Shown here: positions 7,911 through 16,655 of the stretch, piece after piece
Numbering within the stretch: position 1 is the first letter of the stretch
Layout of the letters: every line of letters starts with the position of its first letter
NCBI RefSeq assembly: GCF_030063415.1
Contig: NZ_JASITA010000009.1
Coordinates: 88,958 to 152,957 of the forward strand
DNA: 64,000 bases
Direction: 5' to 3'
Source of the DNA: Streptomyces sp. H27-C3
GTDB taxonomy: Bacteria > Actinomycetota > Actinomycetes > Streptomycetales > Streptomycetaceae
Translations under genes and position numbers: made by a program
The notes under the pieces: generated by a model
What the model was told of the DNA's origin: nothing
Seen by the model: the letters and a program-made list of their open reading frames with translations, nothing else
Database searches by the model: none

Positions 7911-8672
7911 ATGGCGGAGACAGTGACGGGAACCGACTGGCGGGCCTGGCAGGAGAGCTGGGACCGGCAGCAGGAGTGGTACATGCCCGACCGCGAGGAG
8001 CGGCTGCGGGTGATGCTGGACATGGTCGAGGCCTTCGTCGGCCACGAGCCGAGGGTGCTGGACCTCGCGTGCGGTACGGGAAGTATTACGGACCGGCTGC
8101 TCACCCGGTTCCCGCGAGCCACCAGTACGGGTGTGGATCTTGACCCCGCGCTGCTCGCCATCGCCGAGGGGTACTTCGATGGGGACGAGCGGGTCGGGTT
8201 CGTCACCGCCGACCTGAAGGACCCGCACTGGGTGAGCGCGCTGCCGTACGACTCGTACGATGCCGTCCTCACCGCCACCGCTCTGCACTGGCTGCACAAC
8301 GAGCCGCTCACCACTCTGTACGGGCAGCTCGCCGGACTCGTCCGCGACGGCGGCGTCTTCATGAACGCCGACCGCATGAAGGACGAGGGAACCCCGCGCA
8401 TCAATGAGGCCGAGAGTGCGCACCGGCACGCGCAGATGGAGCGGGGCCGGTCCGCGGGTGCGCTGGACTGGGCCGACTGGTGGGCGCTGGCCGCGAAGGA
8501 CCCCGTACTCGCCGGGCCCACCGCCAAGCGTTACGCGATCTACGGCGAGCACGCCGACGGCGCGACACCGAGCGCGGAATGGCACGCGCGCGCCCTGCGC
8601 GAGGCCGGGTTCGCGGAGGCGCGGACGGTGTGGGGCTCGCCCTCCGACGCGCTCGTTCTCGCCGTGAAGTAG
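7911..8672 (+). CDS. SAM-dependent methyltransferase (class I)
   Basis: 253 aa Rossmann-fold methyltransferase. The SAM-binding motif I is VLDLACGTGSITDRLL at about residues 49-64, with the acidic residue that binds ribose in TGVDLDP. The order of motifs and the later ALHWLHNEP resemble trans-aconitate/phenol-type small-molecule methyltransferases. The substrate cannot be read from the sequence. The start is set by GGAGG 8 bp upstream. It stands alone, divergent from the CGNR gene, and ends before a strong hairpin. Confidence 0.88.
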   Translation: MAETVTGTDWRAWQESWDRQQEWYMPDREERLRVMLDMVEAFVGHEPRVLDLACGTGSITDRLLTRFPRATSTGVDLDPALLAIAEGYFDGDERVGFVTADLKDPHWVSALPYDSYDAVLTATALHWLHNEPLTTLYGQLAGLVRDGGVFMNADRMKDEGTPRINEAESAHRHAQMERGRSAGALDWADWWALAAKDPVLAGPTAKRYAIYGEHADGATPSAEWHARALREAGFAEARTVWGSPSDALVLAVK

Positions 8673-8701
8673 CGAGACACGGAACGGGCGGGACATAGAA
8701 C

Positions 8702-8742
8702 GGGGGAGGCGGTACGGCCCATCGGCCCGTACCGCCTCCCCC
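8702..8742. terminator. Bidirectional hairpin terminator
   Basis: Perfect 16-bp stem, GGGGGAGGCGGTACGG (8702-8717) with its complement at 8727-8742, in the gap between the converging methyltransferase and amino-acid transporter ATPase genes. No long T run follows, which is usual in Streptomyces. Confidence 0.85.
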
Positions 8743-8763
8743 GTCGTCATCCCGCCGCCTCGG

Positions 8764-9525
8764 CTACAGCACCTTCGACAGGAACGCCTTCGTACGGTCG
8801 TGCTGAGGGTTGTTCAGCACATCGCGCGGGTGGCCCGACTCGACCACCACGCCGTCGTCCATGAAGACCAGCGCGTCGCCGACCTCACGCGCGAAGCCCA
8901 TCTCGTGCGTGACGACGATCATCGTCATGCCGTCCTCGGCGAGACCGCGCATCACGTCGAGCACCTCGCCCACCAGCTCAGGGTCGAGCGCCGACGTCGG
9001 CTCGTCGAAAAGCATCAGCTTCGGCTCCATGGCCAGCGCGCGGGCGATCGCCACGCGCTGCTGCTGGCCGCCGGAGAGCTGCGCCGGGTAGTTGCCGGCC
9101 TTGTCGGACAGGCCGACCCGGTCGAGCAGCCGCTCGGCCCGTGCGCGGGCCACGGCCTTGGACTCGCCCCTGACCTGGATCGGCGCCTCCATGACGTTCT
9201 CGGTGGCCGTCATGTGCGGGAACAGGTTGAAGCGTTGGAAGACCATGCCGATGTCCCGGCGCTTCAGCGCGACCTCGCTGTCCTTGAGCTCGTACAGCTT
9301 GTCGCCCTTCTGGCGGTAGCCGACCAGATCCCCGTCGACGTACAGCCGGCCGGCGTTGATCTGCTCCAGGTGGTTGATGCACCTGAGGAAGGTCGACTTG
9401 CCGGAGCCGGACGGGCCGACCAGGCAGAACACCTCACGGGGGGCGACTTCGAGGTCGATGCCCTTGAGGACGTGGACGGGGCCGAAGGACTTGTGGACGC
9501 CCTCGGACTTGACCATGGCGGTCAT
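8764..9525 (-). CDS. Polar amino acid ABC transporter ATP-binding protein
   Basis: 253 aa ATPase of the glutamate/glutamine (PAAT) importer class. Walker [10 protein letters not shown] near residue 38, signature LSGGQQQR near 145, Walker [13 protein letters not shown] near 165, and the H-loop in [12 protein letters not shown] are all visible. The start overlaps the stop of the permease gene (4 nt), so the three genes form one operon in the order binding protein, permease, ATPase. It energises uptake of a polar amino acid across the membrane. Exact substrate unknown. Confidence 0.95.
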   Translation of the reverse strand: MTAMVKSEGVHKSFGPVHVLKGIDLEVAPREVFCLVGPSGSGKSTFLRCINHLEQINAGRLYVDGDLVGYRQKGDKLYELKDSEVALKRRDIGMVFQRFNLFPHMTATENVMEAPIQVRGESKAVARARAERLLDRVGLSDKAGNYPAQLSGGQQQRVAIARALAMEPKLMLFDEPTSALDPELVGEVLDVMRGLAEDGMTMIVVTHEMGFAREVGDALVFMDDGVVVESGHPRDVLNNPQHDRTKAFLSKVL

Positions 9526-10496
9526 CGCGGGACCTCCGGACGGCGCAGGGACAGCACGTTCGTCTTGACCTTCTGCCAGGGAGTGAGGGGCAGTTCACGC
9601 AGCGCACCACGGGCGTAGCGGCGCTCCAGGTAGAACTGGCCGATGCTGAAGACACTGGTCAGCGCCAGGTACCAGAACGAGGCCACGAACAGCATCTCGA
9701 TCACCGCGTAGTTGCGGCCGGAGATGATCTGCGCGCTGCGCAGCAGGTCCGGGTAGGACACCACGGCGACGAGCGACGAGGTCTTGAGCAGGTTGATGAA
9801 CTCGTTGCCCGTCGGCGGGATGATCACTCGCATCGCCTGCGGGAGCACCACACGGCGCATGGTCTTCGTCTGAGTCATGCCCAGCGCGTGCGACGCCTCG
9901 GTCTGGCCGTGGTCGACCGACTGGATGCCGGCCCGCACGATCTCCGCCATGTAGGCGCCCTCGTTGAGGCCCAGGCCGAGCAGCGCCACGACGAACGGCG
10001 TCATGACGTCCGACATCTCGTCCTTGTAGATGAACGGGATCTCGAACACCGGGAAGATCAGCGCGAGGCTGTACCAGAGCAGCAGCTGCACATAGACCGG
10101 GGTGCCGCGGAAGAACCAGATGTAGAGCCAGGAGACACCGCCGGTCACCGGGTTCTTGGACATCCGCATCACGGCGAGGACCACGCCGAGCACCAGGCCG
10201 ATGAGCATCGACAGGACGCTGATCAGCAGGGTCCGGCCCATGCCCGCGATGATGTTGCCGTTGGTGATGTAGTCACCGACGGTGGCCCAGCGGACGTTGC
10301 CGCCCGCGAAAGCGAGCACCAGCCACACCAGGACCGCCAGCACCACTGCGCCGCTGACATAGCGGCCGTAGTGGCGGACCGGAATGGCGCGGATGTTCTC
10401 CGGCCGCTCCTTGGTCACGGTGGGCCCGGTTGGGACCGGGGCGGGGGATTCGCCCGGTGGGGTGTCGGACGGCCCCTTTTTGAACTTTTCACTCAT
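9522..10496 (-). CDS. Polar amino acid ABC transporter permease
   Basis: 324 aa integral membrane permease. After a ~45-residue charged cytoplasmic N-terminus there are about six hydrophobic helices, starting with [20 protein letters not shown]. The His/Glu/Gln/Arg permease EAA loop is present near [23 protein letters not shown]. It is the only permease in the operon, so the transporter probably uses a homodimer. The long N-terminal extension is more than usual for the family. Confidence 0.94.
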   Translation of the reverse strand: MSEKFKKGPSDTPPGESPAPVPTGPTVTKERPENIRAIPVRHYGRYVSGAVVLAVLVWLVLAFAGGNVRWATVGDYITNGNIIAGMGRTLLISVLSMLIGLVLGVVLAVMRMSKNPVTGGVSWLYIWFFRGTPVYVQLLLWYSLALIFPVFEIPFIYKDEMSDVMTPFVVALLGLGLNEGAYMAEIVRAGIQSVDHGQTEASHALGMTQTKTMRRVVLPQAMRVIIPPTGNEFINLLKTSSLVAVVSYPDLLRSAQIISGRNYAVIEMLFVASFWYLALTSVFSIGQFYLERRYARGALRELPLTPWQKVKTNVLSLRRPEVPR

Positions 10497-10532
10497 GGGT
10501 AGTGCCCTTCGAGCCTTCGGGACGTGTGCGGA

Positions 10533-11492
10533 TCACTTGCCGCCGTTGATGGCGGACTTCTCGATCGCGCTGTCCGAGGCGCCCCACTTCTCCAGGATCT
10601 TCTTGTACGTGCCGTCCGCGATGATCGCGTCGAGGGCTTCCTTGATCGCGTCGCGCAGCTCGCTGTTGCCCTTGTCGACCGCGATGCCGAACGGCGCCGC
10701 GTCGACGGGCTCGCCGACGACCTCGAAGGACGCGCCGTTGTCGGCCGTCTTCGCGACGTGCGCCGCGACCGGGAAGTCGTTCAGGTCGGCGTCGGCGCCG
10801 CCGGCCTTGACCCGCACCTGGGCCTCGGCGTCGGTGTCGGGCGTCTCGATCGCGATCTTCGGCTTCTTGTCCTTCACGCACTTGGTGGACTGGGCCTTGG
10901 CCGCGTCCGCGTACGTCGTGCCGAGCTGCACGGCGACCTTCTTGCCGCACAGGTCGTCGAGGGTCTTGATGCCCTTGGGGTTGCCCTTCTTGACCAGAAT
11001 GGCGGTGCCGGACTGGAAGTAGTCGACGAAGTCGACGCCCTTGCCGCTCTTCTTGCCCTCGTCCAGACCCTCCTGGCGGTCCTTGGTGTCCGTCATGCCG
11101 GACATCGCGAGGTCCACACGGCCCGAGTACAGCGAGCCGATCAGGCCGTCGAACTTGCCGTTCTCGAAGGTCACCTTCACGCCGAGCTGCTTGCCGACCG
11201 CCTCGCCGATCTCAGGGTCGATGCCGACGATCTTGTCGCCGTCCATCGACTCCATCGGGGCGTACGCGGCGTCCGTGCCGACCTTGATGACACCGGACTT
11301 CTGGTACTTCGCCGGGAGCTTGTCGAAGAGCGGCGCGCTGCTGCCCTTGACGGATCCGGTGTCGGCGTCCTTGCCGCCCTCGGTCTGGTCACCGCACGCG
11401 GTGAGCAGCAGGGCGCCGGCGACCGCGATCGCGCCGACCGCGACTGTCCGGGACTTCGCGGCGGTCTTACGACACGGGGCGCTTGCGGTCAT
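10533..11492 (-). CDS. Polar amino acid ABC transporter substrate-binding lipoprotein
   Basis: 319 aa extracellular solute-binding protein family 3. Signal peptide with lipobox LLLTAC near residue 30, so the mature protein is lipid-anchored outside the membrane. The family 3 signature region VGTDAAYAPMESMDGDKIVG follows. Start placed at 11492 (MTASAPCRK), with GGAGG just upstream; a longer frame to 11576 lacks a ribosome site. It is the first gene of the operon and probably the best expressed. Confidence 0.93.
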   Translation of the reverse strand: MTASAPCRKTAAKSRTVAVGAIAVAGALLLTACGDQTEGGKDADTGSVKGSSAPLFDKLPAKYQKSGVIKVGTDAAYAPMESMDGDKIVGIDPEIGEAVGKQLGVKVTFENGKFDGLIGSLYSGRVDLAMSGMTDTKDRQEGLDEGKKSGKGVDFVDYFQSGTAILVKKGNPKGIKTLDDLCGKKVAVQLGTTYADAAKAQSTKCVKDKKPKIAIETPDTDAEAQVRVKAGGADADLNDFPVAAHVAKTADNGASFEVVGEPVDAAPFGIAVDKGNSELRDAIKEALDAIIADGTYKKILEKWGASDSAIEKSAINGGK

Positions 11493-12014
11493 GGTGGTTC
11501 CTCCGGCGGGATGGGGGAATGTTCGAGAGGTCTGGCACGCGGCTTCGAGTGTCACGACCCTGTGTGATTCAGGCATCTTGCCATTCGGACCGGCCCATTC
11601 AGGGTGCTCGCCATGTCAAAATCAGATAACGGGTGATCCCCGAACCCCGAGGGGCCGGTACATCAAGGCCGGACCTTCTGCGGGGTTGCACTGTTGTGAC
11701 CGGAAAATCTCCGGTGCGTCTCGCGATGCGGAAGCCGAACATGGGGCGTACCGGAAGAGTCCCGACATTCGCGTATGAGTCGTATCACCCAGGTGATATG
11801 CACTCGTCGCCGTCGCTCCGGTCCGGTAAGAAGGACGTTTACACCCCTCATCCGGGGCCCAGGGCGCGTGTGCGGCGCGCCCGCGCGTATGTACCTCCTC
11901 CCTGCCGGGGCGGGCCAACCGCCCAGCGCGGGGAACGTACGCGGTGCCCACCCACCCCTCCTCAACCAGGAGTGGCCACCCTCAACTGATGATGAAGAAT
12001 TAAGGGGTCAACAC
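11493..12014. promoter_or_regulatory. Long divergent intergenic region with a perfect palindrome
   Basis: 522 bp between the transporter operon (leftward) and malic enzyme (rightward). It holds no convincing gene. The clearest element is TATCACC-CA-GGTGATA at 11783-11798, a perfect 7-2-7 palindrome of operator type. GACCGGAAAATCTCCGGT near 11698 could form a short hairpin. Promoters for both directions should lie here. The frame that extends malic enzyme upstream to 11775 has no support. Confidence 0.55.
11783..11798. promoter_or_regulatory. Perfect palindromic operator candidate TATCACCCAGGTGATA
   Basis: Two 7-bp arms with a 2-bp spacer, 217 bp before the malic enzyme start and 291 bp before the binding-protein gene. 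The size and symmetry fit a GntR- or TetR-like dimer site. The binding protein is unknown. Confidence 0.5.
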
Positions 12015-13226
12015 ATGGCAGCGGAGATCGTCAATCCTCGCAGCGACAGCAGTACGGAGGGTGCTCCCGAGGAGCCCTTCGATCCGGTCTTCGCCCTGCA
12101 CCGCGGCGGCAAGATGGCCATCCAGGCGACCGTGCCGGTGCGCGACAAGGACGACCTGTCCCTCGCCTACACGCCGGGCGTCGCCAAGGTCTGCACCGCT
12201 ATCGCGGAGCAGCCCGACCTGGTGAACGACTACACCTGGAAGTCCAACGTGGTCGCCGTCGTGACGGACGGTACGGCGGTTCTGGGACTCGGTGACATCG
12301 GACCCGAGGCCTCGCTCCCTGTGATGGAGGGCAAGGCGATCCTCTTCAAGCAGTTCGGCGGCGTCGACGCGGTGCCCATCGCGCTCGCGACCACCAATGT
12401 CGACGAGATCGTCGAGACGGTCGTGCGGCTCGCCCCGTCCTTCGGCGGGGTGAACCTGGAGGACATCTCGGCGCCGCGCTGCTTCGAGATCGAGCGCCGG
12501 CTCCAGGAGGAGCTGGACATTCCGGTCTTCCACGACGACCAGCACGGTACGGCCGTGGTCACGCTGGCCGCGCTGCGCAACGCCGCGAAGCTCACCGGAC
12601 GCACGCTCGCCGAGCTGCGCGCCGTGATCTCCGGCGCGGGCGCTGCCGGGATCGCCATCGCGAAGTTCCTACTGGCGGCCGGCATCGGCGATGTGGCCGT
12701 GGCGGACCGCAAGGGTGTCGTCAGCCGGGACCGCGATGACCTGACGGACGTCAAGCGCGAGCTGGCCGAGCTCACCAACCGGGCCGGACTGAGCGGCTCG
12801 CTGGAGTCCGCGCTCAATGGCGCCGACGTCTTCATCGGTGTGTCCGGCGGTACGGTGCCCGAGCCCGCGGTGGCTTCGATGGCGCCGGGCGCCTTCGTGT
12901 TCGCCATGGCCAACCCGAACCCCGAGGTCCACCCGGACGTCGCGCACCGCTACGCGGTGGTCGTCGCCACCGGGCGCAGCGACTACCCGAACCAGATCAA
13001 CAATGTGCTGGCGTTCCCCGGAATCTTCGCGGGCGCCCTCCAGGTGCGGGCCTCCCGCATCACCGAGGGCATGAAGATCGCCGCGGCGAACGCGCTGGCG
13101 GACGTTGTCGGTGACGCGCTCGCCGCCGACTACGTGATCCCCTCGCCGTTCGACGAGCGGGTCGCCCCCGCGGTCACCGCCGCGGTCGCCGCCGCCGCGC
13201 GCGCCGAGGGTGTCGCCCGCCGCTGA
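12015..13226 (+). CDS. NAD(P)-dependent malic enzyme
   Basis: 403 aa. Catalyses oxidative decarboxylation of malate to pyruvate, linking the TCA cycle to pyruvate/acetyl-CoA supply. The malic enzyme N-terminal domain includes LAYTPGVAKVC; the metal-binding region is VFHDDQHGTAVVTLAAL; the dinucleotide-binding fold is ISGAGAAGIAIAKFL. Length (403 aa, no phosphotransacetylase tail) matches the short form of the enzyme. Start chosen at 12015 (MAAEIVNPR) with AAGGGG 8-13 bp upstream. Single gene followed by a strong terminator. Confidence 0.95.
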   Translation: MAAEIVNPRSDSSTEGAPEEPFDPVFALHRGGKMAIQATVPVRDKDDLSLAYTPGVAKVCTAIAEQPDLVNDYTWKSNVVAVVTDGTAVLGLGDIGPEASLPVMEGKAILFKQFGGVDAVPIALATTNVDEIVETVVRLAPSFGGVNLEDISAPRCFEIERRLQEELDIPVFHDDQHGTAVVTLAALRNAAKLTGRTLAELRAVISGAGAAGIAIAKFLLAAGIGDVAVADRKGVVSRDRDDLTDVKRELAELTNRAGLSGSLESALNGADVFIGVSGGTVPEPAVASMAPGAFVFAMANPNPEVHPDVAHRYAVVVATGRSDYPNQINNVLAFPGIFAGALQVRASRITEGMKIAAANALADVVGDALAADYVIPSPFDERVAPAVTAAVAAAARAEGVARR

Positions 13227-13267
13227 GCCGGTCGCACATCGGTCGCACGTCGGTCATACCGGGCCGT

Positions 13268-13318
13268 ACGGGCCGCGTCCCACCCCCACGGGGGCGGGAC
13301 GCGGCCCGTTTCGTTTTT
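13268..13318 (+). terminator. Rho-independent terminator of malic enzyme
   Basis: Perfect 13-bp stem ACGGGCCGCGTCC (13268-13280) with its complement at 13297-13309, followed by TTTCGTTTTT. One of the few hairpins here with a true T tract. Confidence 0.92.
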
Positions 13319-13451
13319 ACGCCTCGCCGGACTTGGACTGTTGTGCGGGGGACTTGGACGCGCCGTACGAAATTCGGCCAACAGGCACCGGCGGTTCATA
13401 CGAGGCTGTTGTGATTCCCAGCGCTGAACGTTCCCCCATCAGGAGGCGCTT

Positions 13452-14030
13452 GTGAATCTGGTCGTCAACGGAGATGCCGAGAGCGGGCCGGGCGGCACCG
13501 CCGAGCCGGTGCGATCGGTCACCGGTTGGAAAGTCACCCAGGGCGCCCCCGCGCTGGTCGGCTACGACGTCGGAGGCGGCTATCCGACCCCGTCCGACCC
13601 CGGGCCCGCCCGGCGGGGAAGCCGGTTCTTCTCCGGGGGCGTCAGCCGGCGGACGGCGCTGATGCAGGACGTCCAGCTGCCCCGCAAGGGCCCCACCGGG
13701 CAGGCCGCCGTCGACGCGGGCCGGGTCAGATTCGCCCTCGGCGCCTGGCTCGGCGGCTACGCCGCCCAGGAGGACGGCGTACGGCTCTCCGTGGAGTTCC
13801 GGGACCGCCAGGGCACTCCGGTCGCGCTGACCGTGCTCGGGCCCGTGACGGCGGGCGAGCGGGGTGGACGTACCGGCATGGTCGAGCGGGACGGGGAGGC
13901 CGCCGTGCCGCCCGGCGCCCGGTCGGCACGGCTGCTGCTGGTCTTCACCCGGACCGGGAGCGGCGCCTCCAACGACGGTTACGCCGACGCGATTTCCCTC
14001 ACCCTGAGCACCGCTGGAGACCGGTCATGA
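13452..14030 (+). CDS. Unknown jelly-roll-like protein coupled to PhoD
   Basis: 192 aa. GTG start at 13452, fixed by AGGAGG at 13441-13446. The protein opens NLVVNGDAESGPGG, the typical first strand of carbohydrate-binding-like beta-sandwich domains, and ends with ARSARLLLVFTRTGSGASND then GYADAISLTL, the usual last strands of such folds. No signal peptide is visible, which is odd for this fold. Its stop overlaps the phoD start (ATGA), so the two proteins are probably made together and may act on the same substrate. Function unknown. Confidence 0.75.
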   Translation: MNLVVNGDAESGPGGTAEPVRSVTGWKVTQGAPALVGYDVGGGYPTPSDPGPARRGSRFFSGGVSRRTALMQDVQLPRKGPTGQAAVDAGRVRFALGAWLGGYAAQEDGVRLSVEFRDRQGTPVALTVLGPVTAGERGGRTGMVERDGEAAVPPGARSARLLLVFTRTGSGASNDGYADAISLTLSTAGDRS

Positions 14031-15580
14031 ATCTCAACCGCCGAGATCTGCTCAAGGCCGCGGGCGCGGTGGGTGCGCTCAACGTCGTATGGCCGCTGAG
14101 CGCCGGGCTGTCGCCCGCGCAGGCGCGCGAGGCCGCCGAGGTGCTCGGCGCACAGTACGACCCGGCGCCCTTCACTCTCGGAGTCGCCTCCGGTGACCCG
14201 CTGACCAGCAGCGTCGTGCTGTGGACCAGACTCGCGCCCGAACCCCTGGCCCCCGAGCAGCCACTGCCCGAGGTCGTCGAGGTGGAGTGGGTCGTCGCCA
14301 CCGACCGGGCACTGCGCCGAGTCGTGGCACGCGGCGCGGCACCGGCCTCCGCGACGCTCGGCCACAGCGTCCATGTACCGGTCGGCGGGCTGCGGGCGGG
14401 CACACACTACTTCTACGCCTTCCGGGCGCTGGGGAGGACCAGCCGGGTCGGGCGGACCAGGACGGCCCCGGCGGGGCGGGTCGGCAAGGTCAGGTTCGCC
14501 GCGGCCAACTGCCAGGCCTTCCACGACGGCTTCTACGGCGCGCACCGCGCCATCGCCCGGGAGGACGTCGACTTCGTCGTCCACCTCGGCGACTACATCT
14601 ACGAGCACGGCCCGGTCGGCGGCGACCACGTCCGCGACCACGACGCCCCGGAGATCCTCACCCTCACCGACTACCGGCGCCGGCACGCGCTCTACAAGGG
14701 CGACGCCTCACTGCGCGAGGCGCACGCGGCCCACCCGTGGTTCCTGACCTGGGACGACCACGAGGTCGTCAACGACTACTCGGGCACCGGCGGCGGCGCG
14801 CCCCTGATGCAGCGCCGGGCCGCCGCCTACCAGGCCTGGTACGAGCACATGCCGCACCGGGACGGCGGCGAGTCCTCGCTGCCCGACCCGGTGATCCACC
14901 GCAACCGCCGCTGGGGCGACCTGCTCGAACTCAGCGTCCTGGACCTGCGCTCGTACCGCTCGGCGCAGAACCTGCCCGACGGGACGATCCTCGGCGCCGG
15001 CCAGAAGGCGTGGCTCAAGCAGCACGTCGACCGGGCGCCGGACGCCTGGCACGTCTGGGCCAACTCGATCATGCTCAGCCAGCTGCGCGGGCGGCCCGGT
15101 GGCGGGTACATGTTCACCGACCAGTGGGACGGCTTCCTCGCCGAGCGCAAGGAAGTGCTCAACCATGTGCACCAGAGCGGCCTTGAGGACCTGGTGGTGA
15201 TCACCGGCGACTGGCACTCCGCCTTCGTCGACGACATCAGGACCGACTTCGACGACACCGCGTCGCCGGTGGTCGGCACGGAGTTCACCGCGCACTCGGT
15301 CACCTCGGGGGCGTACTCCGCGGAGTGGAACGCCACCAACGGCCCGCTCATGGGCAAGGCCAACCCGCACCTGAAGTACTTCGAGGGCAACCGCTACGGC
15401 TACGACGTGTACGAGGTCACGCCGGAGCGGTTCACCACCCATATGCGGGTCATCGAGGACCGCAGGGACCCGCGCTCGCCCGTCTCGACCCTGACCAGCT
15501 TCCATGTGGACCGGGGGACGGTCGGCTCGTACGAGGACCCGGCGACGAAGAAGTCCGCCGCGCAGTACCGCAGGGACTGA
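14027..15580 (+). CDS. phoD: Secreted alkaline phosphatase PhoD
   Basis: 517 aa phosphodiesterase/phosphomonoesterase of the PhoD family, used for phosphate scavenging. A Tat signal (NRRDLLKAAGAVGALNVVW) ends near the AQA at about residue 33. Metal and active-site motifs follow in order: NCQAFHDGFY, VVHLGDYIYEHG, FLTWDDHEVVNDY and VITGDWHSAFVDD. Start is the ATG at 14027, overlapping the upstream stop. PhoD genes are often PhoP-controlled, but no clear PHO box was recognised upstream of 13452. Confidence 0.94.
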   Translation: MNLNRRDLLKAAGAVGALNVVWPLSAGLSPAQAREAAEVLGAQYDPAPFTLGVASGDPLTSSVVLWTRLAPEPLAPEQPLPEVVEVEWVVATDRALRRVVARGAAPASATLGHSVHVPVGGLRAGTHYFYAFRALGRTSRVGRTRTAPAGRVGKVRFAAANCQAFHDGFYGAHRAIAREDVDFVVHLGDYIYEHGPVGGDHVRDHDAPEILTLTDYRRRHALYKGDASLREAHAAHPWFLTWDDHEVVNDYSGTGGGAPLMQRRAAAYQAWYEHMPHRDGGESSLPDPVIHRNRRWGDLLELSVLDLRSYRSAQNLPDGTILGAGQKAWLKQHVDRAPDAWHVWANSIMLSQLRGRPGGGYMFTDQWDGFLAERKEVLNHVHQSGLEDLVVITGDWHSAFVDDIRTDFDDTASPVVGTEFTAHSVTSGAYSAEWNATNGPLMGKANPHLKYFEGNRYGYDVYEVTPERFTTHMRVIEDRRDPRSPVSTLTSFHVDRGTVGSYEDPATKKSAAQYRRD

Positions 15581-15671
15581 CCGCCGGGCCCTTCGCCCGG
15601 GTACGGGCGCGGCGCGTGTCACACCGTTGTGTGGTTCCGCCGCGTCCCGTACGCGCCCTATTCTCGGGATC

Positions 15672-16637
15672 ATGTTCGCCGCCTACGCCGCACGCATCGA
15701 TCGCGACCAGCCCCTGAACGGCCTCGAGCTGGGCGAACGCCCGGCCCCCGAGGTACGACCCGGCTGGACCACCGTCACCGTCAGGGCCGCCTCCCTCAAC
15801 CATCACGACCTGTGGTCGCTGCGCGGCGTGGGCCTCGGCGAGGAGGCGCTGCCGATGATCCTCGGCTGCGACGCCGCCGGGATCGACGCCGACGGCAACG
15901 AGGTCGTCGTGCACTCCGTCATCGGCGAGAGCGGACACGGCGTCGGGCCGCGCGAGAAGCGGTCCATCCTCACCGAGAAGTACCAGGGGACCTTCGCCGA
16001 GCAGGTCACCGTCCCGATCTGGAACGTGCTGCCGAAACCGGCCGAGCTGTCGTTCGCCGAGGCCGCGTGCCTGCCGACCGCCTGGCTCACCGCGTACCGG
16101 ATGCTGTTCACCAACGCCGGTGTTCGGCCCGGCGATTCGGTCCTCGTGCAGGGCGCGGGCGGCGGCGTCGCGACCGCCGCGATCGTCCTCGGCAAGGCGG
16201 CCGGCCTGCGGATGTACGCGACGAGCCGCGACGAGGCGAAGCGCGGGCGGGCCGTGGAACTGGGCGCGGTCGACGCGTTCGAGCCGGGCGCGCGGCTGCC
16301 GCAGCGGGTGGACGCCGTCATCGAGACGGTCGGCGCGGCCACCTGGTCGCACTCGGTTAAGTCGCTCAAGCCCGGTGGCACGCTGGTGATTTCGGGCGCC
16401 ACGAGCGGATCGAACCCGGCGTCGGCCGAGCTGACCCGGATCTTCTTCCTTGAGCTGAGGGTCGTCGGCTCGACCATGGGCTCCAAGGACGAGCTGGAGG
16501 ACCTGCTGTCCTTCTGTGCGGCGACCGGGGTGCGCCCGGTGATCGATGAGGAACTGCCGCTGGACCGGGCGCGCGAGGGCTTCGAGAAGATGGCGGGCGG
16601 CGACCTCTTCGGGAAGATCGTGCTGACCGCACCCTGA
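15672..16637 (+). CDS. Zinc-binding dehydrogenase / quinone oxidoreductase (MDR family)
   Basis: 321 aa medium-chain dehydrogenase/reductase. GroES-like N-terminal domain (RAASLNHHDLWSLRGVGL, LGCDAAGIDADG) and a Rossmann NAD(P)H domain with VLVQGAGGGVATAAIVLGKA. The classical zinc ligands of alcohol dehydrogenases are not seen, so it fits the quinone-oxidoreductase-like group. Start chosen at 15672 (MFAAYAARIDRDQ), where homology-like sequence begins; the frame is open further upstream. Substrate unknown. Confidence 0.9.
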   Translation: MFAAYAARIDRDQPLNGLELGERPAPEVRPGWTTVTVRAASLNHHDLWSLRGVGLGEEALPMILGCDAAGIDADGNEVVVHSVIGESGHGVGPREKRSILTEKYQGTFAEQVTVPIWNVLPKPAELSFAEAACLPTAWLTAYRMLFTNAGVRPGDSVLVQGAGGGVATAAIVLGKAAGLRMYATSRDEAKRGRAVELGAVDAFEPGARLPQRVDAVIETVGAATWSHSVKSLKPGGTLVISGATSGSNPASAELTRIFFLELRVVGSTMGSKDELEDLLSFCAATGVRPVIDEELPLDRAREGFEKMAGGDLFGKIVLTAP

Positions 16638-16655
16638 TGACGGGGTGTTGCTGAC

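Noticed and set aside
7520..8527. Minus-strand frame including the 15-bp repeats as pentapeptides
   Set aside because: It is antisense to the methyltransferase and overlaps the CGNR gene; no protein features.
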